A DNA stretch of 5,118 nucleotides, from positions 1 through 5,118 of the forward strand of contig JANXDN010000030.1 in the NCBI GenBank assembly GCA_025058005.1. Reading direction: 5' to 3'. Numbering within the stretch: position 1 is the stretch's first letter; every line of letters begins with the position of its first letter. Source of the DNA: Candidatus Aenigmatarchaeota archaeon. Lineage in GTDB: Archaea; Aenigmatarchaeota; Aenigmatarchaeia; CG10238-14. Below, in pieces: positions 1 to 5,118 of the stretch. A program made the position numbers and the translations under genes. The notes under the pieces are model-generated. The model saw only the letters and a list, made by a program, of their open reading frames with translations, was not told the DNA's origin and searched no databases.

Positions 1-498
1 GTTAACAACGATGGCATACAAGAAATCGCTTTTGGCTCTTATGACAACAAAACATACTTGCTTAACTCAAGTAATGGTCAACTTATTTGGAGCTATGCCA
101 CAAATAACTGGGTAACCTCTTCTCCAGTTATAGCTCAAATAGGGGATAGCAAAAAAATAATCATAGCTTCACACGACTCAAAGGTTTATTGTTTTAATGC
201 TGACGGAACTATTAATTGGACTTTTACTCTTCCAACAGGTGGCAGAATTCAATCCTCCCCATCTATAGTGGATGTAGATTTGGATGGCATGAATGATGTA
301 ATTGTTGGAAGCTCGGACTCAAGACTATATGCTTTAAACTCAGAAGGTAAATTATTGTGGTTCTACAAAGTAAACGCATACATTTTTTCTTCACCATCTA
401 TAGCAGATATAAATGCAGATGGTAACATGGATTTCTTGTTCGGTTCCTTCGATAAAAACCAATATGCATTAGATCCACCAAGTTGGCATTTTTTCGGA
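1..498 (+). other. Beta-propeller blades (last four)
   Basis: Four consecutive repeats of 42-47 residues share the pattern of a hydrophobic strand, Gly/Ala-Ser-x-Asp, a Tyr-containing strand, Asn/Asp-Gly and Trp. Asp-rich loops precede the blades, as in FG-GAP and PQQ-like repeats. The last blade ends in a Trp-His-Phe-Phe-Gly-Gly-Asn-Glu-Arg-Arg-Thr segment, a common way for such propellers to end in prokaryotic surface proteins. A full propeller has 6-8 blades, so roughly half should lie upstream of base 1. Confidence 0.8.
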
Positions 499-1860
499 GG
501 CAATGAAAGAAGAACAAGAATTTATGACATCTCACCACCAGATATATTACATTTTGAGGTCGATAATGAAAGCAAGAAAATAGCTAGCTTGTGGCAAGAA
601 AAGTTTTCCAATTTGGCGTATGCCGTATTTACTGAAAGTTCTACTTGCAAACATCAAGTGATAATGTTAAAAGGAATGAAAGATTGGGTGAATTTGAGCT
701 TTAATTACAAAGGTTTTTATTATACTATAGAAGTTTTCGATGAGTATAATAATAGCAGAAAAATTGAGGGATATATTGAAGGAGAAAAAGATATTATACC
801 TCCAACATATTTTGGTTCTCAATCAATGACAGAAGTCTATTCGCCTAGAAAAGTTTATAGTATTTTTTTGAATTGGACAGATGAAAGTGGGATAGAAGAA
901 ATAGTGTTGGAACATAATTTTACAGGAGAAATAATAAACGAAAGCGTTTCGTCCAATTTTGTTATATCAGATTTACCAGCAGGTTTTTATGTGTGGAAAA
1001 GTTTTGCAAAGGATTATGCAGGCAATTGGAATGAGACAGAACAATTTTATTTGAAAGTTGAAAAGGCACAACAGCAAGTAAATTTATTTTTACAAAATTC
1101 AACCTATCCAAATAATATTACAGCTATTTGCGATGGTGACAAGTTTTATAGAAATTCTATTTTAGTTGCAAACCAAGACTATAGCATTTTGCCAGCAGGC
1201 ATATGGAACTATACTTGTGTGAAAAATGAAAACCAAAACTATAGTACTTCAGTAAAAGAAGATTTTCTACTTGTTAAGAAAGGGACGCCAGTTTTAACGC
1301 TATTCGCTAATTCCACAAATACTTGCCCATCGGAAATTAAAGTAAGGGCTTTTGAAAACAATACAGGCGATGAAGACGTGGTATATATACTAAGCAATGA
1401 TACACATAATTTTTCCTCAAGAAATATAACATTATCTTATAAAGCTAAAGCAGGTGTATATAATTTCACTTATACTTCTTCAGAAGGCAGAAATTGGACT
1501 AGTAATTCAATAACTCAAAAAATATTCGTGACGGATGCGACAAAACCTATAAACATTCGCCACAGAAGAATAAGGTCATCTCAAAATATAACAATAGAAA
1601 CTCTTTGGGAAGATGCATGCTCAGTAGTAAGCAAAGGATTAGTAACAGAAAATTCTTTAGGTTTTTACAGAAATCACACTATTTTCGGCATTAACAGACT
1701 AAGCTATACTTTTTCGGAAAATGAACTTAAAAATAGTAAAGGTTGCATGTGGTTTGGCAGAGTCTGCATGAAATTTGTTAATTACAAAATTTTGGCATTC
1801 GATGAATTTAATAATCACAATTCTGTGGAAGGAACATTCTTGTATATGTTTTTAAGGTGA
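1..1860 (+). CDS. Surface protein, beta-propeller plus Ig-like modules (5' partial)
   Basis: The frame is open from base 1, so the gene starts upstream of the window; the TTG at 58 lies inside a propeller blade and is not a credible start. Of 619 visible residues, about 1-170 are the last four blades of an FG-GAP/PQQ-type beta-propeller: each has a Gly/Ala-Ser-x-Asp turn (residues 12-15, 56-59, 103-106, 148-151) and a closing Trp near 30, 73, 120 and 162. DVDLDG (91-96) and DINADG (136-141) are Asp-rich loops that probably bind calcium. Then follow Ig-like modules at about 177-260, 267-355, 356-426 (Cys377/Cys406 a likely disulfide), 428-510 and 514-619. About two dozen N-X-S/T sequons point to an exported glycoprotein. 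There is no C-terminal membrane segment, so attachment must be through the missing N-terminus or a partner. The architecture is typical of DPANN surface proteins; adhesion or envelope structure is the inferred role, and no catalytic residues are seen. Confidence 0.9.
   Translation, partial: VNNDGIQEIAFGSYDNKTYLLNSSNGQLIWSYATNNWVTSSPVIAQIGDSKKIIIASHDSKVYCFNADGTINWTFTLPTGGRIQSSPSIVDVDLDGMNDVIVGSSDSRLYALNSEGKLLWFYKVNAYIFSSPSIADINADGNMDFLFGSFDKNQYALDPPSWHFFGGNERRTRIYDISPPDILHFEVDNESKKIASLWQEKFSNLAYAVFTESSTCKHQVIMLKGMKDWVNLSFNYKGFYYTIEVFDEYNNSRKIEGYIEGEKDIIPPTYFGSQSMTEVYSPRKVYSIFLNWTDESGIEEIVLEHNFTGEIINESVSSNFVISDLPAGFYVWKSFAKDYAGNWNETEQFYLKVEKAQQQVNLFLQNSTYPNNITAICDGDKFYRNSILVANQDYSILPAGIWNYTCVKNENQNYSTSVKEDFLLVKKGTPVLTLFANSTNTCPSEIKVRAFENNTGDEDVVYILSNDTHNFSSRNITLSYKAKAGVYNFTYTSSEGRNWTSNSITQKIFVTDATKPINIRHRRIRSSQNITIETLWEDACSVVSKGLVTENSLGFYRNHTIFGINRLSYTFSENELKNSKGCMWFGRVCMKFVNYKILAFDEFNNHNSVEGTFLYMFLR
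1855..1860 (+). promoter_or_regulatory. Shine-Dalgarno AGGTGA overlapping the upstream stop
   Basis: AGGTGA matches the archaeal anti-Shine-Dalgarno and contains the TGA stop of the preceding gene (1858-1860). It lies 7 nt before the ATG at 1868. It fixes that start and implies that the small downstream gene is translated from the same mRNA by coupling. Confidence 0.75.
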
Positions 1861-1867
1861 AAGAGTA

Positions 1868-2356
1868 ATGAAGACAAAAATACTTTTTTTGATAATTTTG
1901 ATTTTTACAATCTCCCTACTTTTTGTTAAGGAGAAAAAAGATTATTTGAAGCCGAGAAACGCAAAAGATTCAGACGGCACCGACAGCGGTGATATAATAA
2001 AAAATATGGAGAATGGCTACGAGCTAGTATCCCTGAAAACAAACCCTTATGGTTTTGTAGAAGTATATGATTTTGAAAACAAAGGTTTGTTAAAAGAAGC
2101 TTATGCCATTTTCCATTGGGAGATAGAAAGTGAAGACGCAGGCAATATTTATGTTGGTTATTCTTTTGACGGAAAAAATTATGTCGAAAAAGGACCTTTT
2201 AACGAAAGTGGCAAAATCAAAGTAAAATTACCTTCAACAATATTTTCAAGTTTTAAGAATTTGAGATTAAGGTTCAGAGGAGAAGATTTGGATTTTGCAG
2301 CAGATGCTATAGTTAAAGTGAAAATATATTTACAAGCCATATATTACTCTATCTAA
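1868..2356 (+). CDS. Small membrane-tethered protein with a single DSDG/RGxD domain
   Basis: I do not recognise a named family. The 162-residue protein starts Met-Lys-Thr-Lys, followed by about 16 hydrophobic residues (5-20) and a Lys-Glu-Lys-Lys stretch. No small-x-small cleavage site follows, so this may be an uncleaved signal anchor with the rest outside the cell. Residues 33-160 form one copy of the domain found twice in the next gene: DSDG at 34-37, NPYG at 59-62, GPF at 109-111, RLRFRGED at 133-140, then beta-strand-like sequence to the C-terminus. Unlike those copies it has no cysteine at all and an extra gap after the NPYG region. The start is set by a strong Shine-Dalgarno 7 nt upstream that overlaps the stop of the propeller gene, so the two are co-expressed. 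A jelly-roll or similar beta-sandwich is likely. It may be a membrane-tethered partner or pilin-like subunit; its function is unknown. Confidence 0.88.
   Translation: MKTKILFLIILIFTISLLFVKEKKDYLKPRNAKDSDGTDSGDIIKNMENGYELVSLKTNPYGFVEVYDFENKGLLKEAYAIFHWEIESEDAGNIYVGYSFDGKNYVEKGPFNESGKIKVKLPSTIFSSFKNLRLRFRGEDLDFAADAIVKVKIYLQAIYYSI
1964..2347 (+). repeat. DSDG/RGxD domain, copy A (cysteine-free)
   Basis: This is the third member of a repeated domain whose other two copies lie at 2487-2903 and 3237-3647. Shared landmarks in order are Asp-Ser-Asp-Gly, Leu-x-Thr-Asn-Pro-Tyr-Gly, a His/Tyr/Glu-Trp strand, Gly-Asn-Ile-Tyr, Gly-Pro-Phe-Asn-Glu-Ser, and Phe-x-x-Leu-Arg-Leu-Arg-Phe-Arg-Gly-Glu-Asp. The similarity is at protein level; the nucleotide sequence is well diverged. 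Confidence 0.8.
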
Positions 2357-2382
2357 GCTTAATTATTGTAAAACATTACCAA

Positions 2383-2396
2383 TAATAAATTTTTAT
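2383..2396 (+). promoter_or_regulatory. TATA-type archaeal promoter (leaderless)
   Basis: The 58-nt gap holds TAATAAAT (2383-2390) running into TTTTAT. Its centre is about 28 nt upstream of the ATG at 2415, which puts the expected transcription start at or next to the start codon. No GGTG-like Shine-Dalgarno precedes that ATG, as expected for a leaderless transcript. It suggests that the gene at 2415 begins a new transcription unit. Confidence 0.55.
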
Positions 2397-2414
2397 CGAA
2401 ACAAATCTATAACT

Positions 2415-4421
2415 ATGAAACGCTTTTATCTTCTAATTATTTTGCTTTTTTCCATTTTCATGAGTGGGAGCATTTTGCCTGATGCATGCTATGATTCTGA
2501 TGGAGATTGCAGTGTTGATAATATAAGAGATTTGGATAGCATATACGAAGCGGTGGATTTGCTCACAAACCCATTCGGTTGGTTGGAAGCTCAACAATTT
2601 TTTGCAGATATACCTTCACAAAACACCATAGACGCAGCATTCATTCATGTTTATTGGTTCACTGATATCAACTTTGGAGCAGAAAACATAAATATCGACT
2701 ATTGGAATTCAACACATTGGGTTAATTGCGCTGGACCTTTTACAGAAAATGAAAGCTTGCAATTAACTACATGCAATTTAACACATCTTAAAAAAGAACA
2801 ACTTTTCAACTCTTTAAAGGTCAGAATAAGAGGTCAAGATACAGATGGTTTTCCAAATGCTTTTGCCTATATAGATTTAATAGAGTTAAAGGTCAATCAC
2901 TCTGCTCCACCTTTTTTCGGCACATCATCATTTCCAAATAAAATTTTTAATGGCGAGGAAGCCAATATATCAGTGCAAATTTATGATGATATAGGTTTGG
3001 GCTATGTGATTTTGTCAACTAATGAGACAGGAGAATGGATAAACTATACAGACGGCACTTACGGTTCGCCTATATATTTTACTTCAGAAAAAACCGGATG
3101 GGCGAATTTTACTTGGAAAAATAATAGCTTTTTTTCTGGTGATGTGGCATGGAAGATTTACGCATTTGACATTACAGGTAAAGCCAATGAAACCAACGGC
3201 TCTTTCTTTGTGCAATACAAAAGAAATCCTTTACAATGTCTTGATTCAGATGGAGATTGTAATGTTGAAAATCTTCAAAAAAATGATGGATTGCAAGAAA
3301 TGGTTGACCTGTTAACATTTCCATTTGGTTGGCTTGAAATAATTGATTGGGATACAAATGTTTCAAGAGATGTGTTTTTAAGTGATGTAAAACTTGTGTT
3401 TGAGTGGAAAACCGATATTGATTTTGGCGCAAGCAACATATACATCGATTATTGGGATGGCTCTTGGAAGGAGTGTGCAGGACCTTTTACAGAAAATGAG
3501 AGTTTGCAAGAAACCTTCTGTTTGCTAAATCTATCTTACTCCCAATTCAACTCTTTAAAAGTCAGAATAAGAGGTCAAGATACAGATGGTTTTCCAAATG
3601 CGTTTATTTATGTAGAAAATGTTTACTTGTTGGCTAATTTTACACCTATGAGAAAAAACTACTTGATTGTTGATTTGATAACCCCCAAAACTCTTACCTT
3701 TGTTGCACAAAACCACACTTTTATGGTTAATGCAACTGTTTATTGCGAGGGCGGCAATTGCGGGAATGTATCAGGTATAGTAAGATATAATGCTAGCTCT
3801 ATCATGCCTGATACACCCATAAGCGGGACACCTACCTTACCACTTTATATAGTTGATGGCTTTGCTGAGAAAAAATGTCCAACAAACCCCTTAGATGACT
3901 TGAATGAATACTGCAATTTAACGTGGAAGGTTAATGCTACAGGTGAGAGTGGGAGCGCTTGGCAAATAGGTGTTTTGTTTAACTCTACTAATAATGCTAC
4001 ACAAGCAAACCATACTATCAACGCTACAATAGAAATACAAAAATGCATAATAGATGTTACGGTTGGTTTTTCACACATAGATTTTGGCGAAGTATTGCCT
4101 AATAGCTTTAACAACCCGGCTTTAGGCAATAACGCAAATATATACAATATTACAGTAAATGAAGGTAGTTGTTTGTTAGACTTGTGGATAAAAGGAGATG
4201 ATTTGCTTGGAGCTTCCACTATTCATGTGGGAAATATATCTTGGAATACACAAAACAATTTTGCTAATGCCATTAAATTAAGCAATAATTACAATCTTCT
4301 TAAAAATAAAACAACATTTCCTCAAAATATTACCACTTATTATTGGATTAACATGCCACCAACATTTCACGGCAAATTAATAGGTTATATAACTATAATG
4401 GCTAATAAAAGTGTTGTATGA
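2415..4421 (+). CDS. Secreted multidomain surface protein with duplicated DSDG/RGxD domain
   Basis: I do not recognise a named family for this 668-residue protein. A signal peptide covers residues 1 to about 19-24 (Met-Lys-Arg, hydrophobic 4-16, then Met-Ser-Gly-Ser). Domains in order: DSDG/RGxD copy B (25-163), an Ig-like module (about 166-268), copy C (275-411), a Cys-containing Ig-like module (about 415-545, CEGGNCG at 444-450) and a C-terminal beta-sandwich (about 546-668; DFGEVLPNS at 557-564, YNITV near 577). The last two modules resemble ones widespread in secreted proteins of DPANN archaea. The 14 cysteines fall in even numbers per module (25/32/105/120, 275/282/354/369, 444/449, 488/500, 544/586), consistent with disulfides outside the cell. 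About 30 N-X-S/T sequons suggest heavy glycosylation. There is no C-terminal anchor, but the next gene abuts it and has one. The start has a TATA box 28 nt upstream. Adhesin or S-layer-associated protein is an inference. Confidence 0.92.
   Translation: MKRFYLLIILLFSIFMSGSILPDACYDSDGDCSVDNIRDLDSIYEAVDLLTNPFGWLEAQQFFADIPSQNTIDAAFIHVYWFTDINFGAENINIDYWNSTHWVNCAGPFTENESLQLTTCNLTHLKKEQLFNSLKVRIRGQDTDGFPNAFAYIDLIELKVNHSAPPFFGTSSFPNKIFNGEEANISVQIYDDIGLGYVILSTNETGEWINYTDGTYGSPIYFTSEKTGWANFTWKNNSFFSGDVAWKIYAFDITGKANETNGSFFVQYKRNPLQCLDSDGDCNVENLQKNDGLQEMVDLLTFPFGWLEIIDWDTNVSRDVFLSDVKLVFEWKTDIDFGASNIYIDYWDGSWKECAGPFTENESLQETFCLLNLSYSQFNSLKVRIRGQDTDGFPNAFIYVENVYLLANFTPMRKNYLIVDLITPKTLTFVAQNHTFMVNATVYCEGGNCGNVSGIVRYNASSIMPDTPISGTPTLPLYIVDGFAEKKCPTNPLDDLNEYCNLTWKVNATGESGSAWQIGVLFNSTNNATQANHTINATIEIQKCIIDVTVGFSHIDFGEVLPNSFNNPALGNNANIYNITVNEGSCLLDLWIKGDDLLGASTIHVGNISWNTQNNFANAIKLSNNYNLLKNKTTFPQNITTYYWINMPPTFHGKLIGYITIMANKSVV
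2487..2903 (+). repeat. DSDG/RGxD domain, copy B
   Basis: Residues 25-163 of the 668-residue protein. Landmarks are C25 and C32 flanking DSDGD, TNPFGWLE at 51-58, NCAGPFTENES at 104-114, C120, and VRIRGQDTDG at 136-145. It is roughly half identical to copy C by eye, with a near-perfect block around the Gly-Pro-Phe and Arg-Gly-Gln-Asp motifs. Confidence 0.88.
2805..2860 (+). repeat. Near-identical 56-nt tract, first copy (second at 3546-3601)
   Basis: The 56 bases here match 3546-3601 with a single difference (G2819 against A3560), including 41 identical bases in a row (2820-2860 and 3561-3601). It encodes residues 131-149 and 378-396, the Arg-x-Arg-Gly-Gln-Asp-Thr-Asp-Gly motif. Flanking sequence is far more diverged. 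Confidence 0.9.
3237..3647 (+). repeat. DSDG/RGxD domain, copy C
   Basis: Residues 275-411 of the same protein, starting 750 nt after copy B. C275 and C282 flank DSDGD; TFPFGWLE is at 301-308, ECAGPFTENES at 353-363, C369, and VRIRGQDTDG at 383-392. All four cysteines align with those of copy B. Confidence 0.88.
3546..3601 (+). repeat. Near-identical 56-nt tract, second copy
   Basis: Partner of 2805-2860, displaced by 741 nt and in the same reading frame. Synonymous positions are conserved as well as the protein. Confidence 0.9.
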
Positions 4422-4967
4422 ATGATATTATTTATTTTACTTGCATTACTTTTACCAATTTGTTTTGCTTTTAACTTAGGTGCACTTGTGAAACAGGATT
4501 TCGTTGAAACAAACGATGGTGTAGCAAAGTTTCAACTAATTTTATGGTCTAGAGATAGTGATTATACAATTTTTTTAAAAGAGAGCGAGATACCAACAGA
4601 TGTTAAAATAGAAATATATCCTAGAATACTTAAAAAAGGCGAAGAAGATGTGTTTGTTGCTGTAGGAAACGAGTTTATAAGAGCACATAATGTAGTTATA
4701 GTGGCTAATACCACTAAGTATGGCAATTACACCTTTAAAATTTCGGCTCTTGCCTACAAAGATGGTAATGTTATACAAGAAAGAGAGTTTAGATTAATGT
4801 TTAGCTTTAATGCATATCAAATTAATGCAAGCTCCTATATAACTGGAGATAATAAAAATTTTGCAGGGGAAGTAAAAATTGAAAGATTAAAGCAGAAACA
4901 CATTTTCATTATAATTATTATTATAACATTAACCTTAATTATACTATTGATCTTGTTGAGAAAATAA
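4422..4967 (+). CDS. Small type I membrane protein with an Ig-like ectodomain
   Basis: I do not recognise a named family for this 181-residue protein. Residues 1-16 form a compact signal peptide ending Ile-Cys-Phe-Ala, with cleavage likely after Ala16. The ectodomain (about 17-155) looks like one Ig-like or immunoglobulin-type beta-sandwich, with alternating hydrophobic strands, a Lys-Lys-Gly-Glu-Glu-Asp turn near 71-76 and a Gly-Asn-Tyr-Thr-Phe strand near 106. Residues about 159-179 are a very hydrophobic Ile/Leu membrane segment followed by Arg-Lys, a stop-transfer tail. The ATG directly follows the TGA of the previous gene, with no spacing and no clear Shine-Dalgarno, so expression probably depends on reinitiation after that gene. 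Since the upstream protein is secreted without an anchor, this one could hold it at the membrane; this is an inference from context. Confidence 0.88.
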   Translation: MILFILLALLLPICFAFNLGALVKQDFVETNDGVAKFQLILWSRDSDYTIFLKESEIPTDVKIEIYPRILKKGEEDVFVAVGNEFIRAHNVVIVANTTKYGNYTFKISALAYKDGNVIQEREFRLMFSFNAYQINASSYITGDNKNFAGEVKIERLKQKHIFIIIIIITLTLIILLILLRK

Positions 4968-4971
4968 AATG

Positions 4972-4979
4972 TTATAAAT
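4972..4979 (+). promoter_or_regulatory. TATA box TTATAAAT (leaderless promoter)
   Basis: A clear archaeal TATA element sits just after the stop of the membrane-protein gene. Its centre is about 28 nt before the ATG at 5004, and no Shine-Dalgarno lies between them. The preceding bases are A-rich, as tolerated in a BRE. It should drive a leaderless transcript of the downstream gene. Confidence 0.6.
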
Positions 4980-5003
4980 TTTCAACTTACATTAAAAAAT
5001 AAA

Positions 5004-5118
5004 ATGTTCGATGAGTTGAAAAGCATTTATGAGAAGAAGAAAGATGAAATTAAGAGAAAGATAAAAGAATTTGAGGAAATGAGAAATGCTTCAGATGAAA
5101 AATTATTCGCTGAATTAG
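5004..5118 (+). CDS. ogg: Likely archaeal N-glycosylase/DNA lyase (8-oxoguanine repair), 3' partial
   Basis: Only 38 codons are visible before the window ends, in frame and without a stop. The sequence is a charged amphipathic helix, with Lys-x-Lys-Ile-Lys-Glu-Phe-Glu-Glu, then Ser-Asp-Glu-Lys-Leu-Phe-Ala-Glu-Leu. From memory this matches the N-terminus of archaeal Ogg2-type N-glycosylase/DNA lyases, where a similar helix and a Ser-x-Glu-x-x-Phe-x-Glu-Leu segment lead into the Cys-Ile-Leu-Thr helix. Such enzymes excise 8-oxoguanine and nick the strand through a helix-hairpin-helix GPD fold; those catalytic parts are beyond the window. The start is supported by a TATA box 28 nt upstream. The call rests on a short match; another charged N-terminal helix could give a similar pattern. 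Confidence 0.6.
   Translation, partial: MFDELKSIYEKKKDEIKRKIKEFEEMRNASDEKLFAEL

Noticed and set aside
58..60. TTG as the start of the propeller gene
   Set aside because: The same frame is open to base 1 and residues 1-19 complete a propeller blade, so the true start is upstream of the window.
1868..1930. Type IV pilin-like signal (class III) in the small single-domain protein
   Set aside because: The Lys before the hydrophobic stretch is not followed by the Gly/Ala expected at an archaeal prepilin peptidase site, so a plain signal anchor or Sec signal is preferred.
2357..2414. Transcription terminator after the small protein gene
   Set aside because: There is only a run of five T, which belongs to the TATA region; no hairpin or longer T tract was found.
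2475..2489. Lipobox and lipid anchor at Cys25 of the 668-residue protein
   Set aside because: The residues before Cys are Pro-Asp-Ala, not a lipobox, and this Cys aligns with Cys275 inside the protein, so it is a domain cysteine.
3172..3432. Open frame of 86 codons on the - strand
   Set aside because: It lies wholly inside the 668-residue surface protein gene, opposite a conserved domain copy, and has no recognisable product or start signal.
3845..4219. Open frame of 124 codons on the - strand
   Set aside because: It is antisense to well-supported beta-sandwich modules with conserved cysteines; its composition is that of a shadow frame.
4418..4474. ATG overlapping the TGA stop (ATGA) as an alternative start
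   Set aside because: This ATG is out of frame with the membrane protein and reaches a stop after 18 codons; the ATG at 4422 gives a clean signal peptide.
4575..4778. Open frame of 67 codons on the - strand
   Set aside because: It is antisense to the ectodomain of the small membrane protein and has no start signal or recognisable motif.
4909..4926. Near-palindromic TTATAAT/ATTATAA run as a regulatory site
   Set aside because: It encodes the Ile-rich membrane segment; AT-rich Ile codons produce such imperfect symmetry by themselves.

Overview
The window is AT-rich (about one third G+C by eye), has four complete or nearly complete exported proteins packed on the + strand, and looks archaeal. 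The evidence is: a TATA box about 28 nt upstream of an ATG with no Shine-Dalgarno (leaderless promoters) in front of two genes; a GGTGA-type Shine-Dalgarno in front of an internal operon gene; secreted proteins built from the Ig-like, beta-propeller and Cys-paired modules familiar from DPANN archaea (Woesearchaeota, Pacearchaeota and relatives); a very high density of N-X-S/T sequons; and what appears to be the start of an archaeal 8-oxoguanine DNA glycosylase. TGA is used as a stop, so the code is standard. The exact phylum is not determinable from this window.

Layout: (1) bases 1-1860, the 3' part of a large surface protein: the last four blades of a beta-propeller followed by several Ig-like modules. 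Its start lies upstream of the window. (2) bases 1868-2356, a small N-terminally anchored protein with one copy of a novel-looking domain; it follows 7 nt after gene 1, with a Shine-Dalgarno overlapping the stop of gene 1, so the two form one translationally linked unit. (3) bases 2415-4421, a 668-residue secreted protein with two copies of that same domain separated by an Ig-like module, then two Cys-containing beta-sandwich modules; it has its own TATA promoter. (4) bases 4422-4967, a small signal-peptide/Ig-like/C-terminal-TM protein that abuts gene 3 with no spacing. (5) bases 5004-5118, the first 38 codons of a likely N-glycosylase/DNA lyase with its own leaderless promoter, marking the edge of the surface locus.

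The most interesting signal is a domain of about 130 residues present three times in two adjacent genes. It begins with an Asp-Ser-Asp-Gly loop, has an Asn/Phe-Pro-Phe/Tyr-Gly motif and a Gly-Pro-Phe motif, and ends in Arg-x-Arg-Gly-x-Asp-x-Asp. The two copies in gene 3 each carry four cysteines; the copy in gene 2 has none. My inference is that genes 1-4 encode parts of one cell-surface assembly: two large adhesin-like or S-layer-associated proteins, a small single-domain relative of one of them, and a membrane-anchored partner. No enzymatic function is visible in genes 1-4. I see no RNA genes, mobile elements or CRISPR array.
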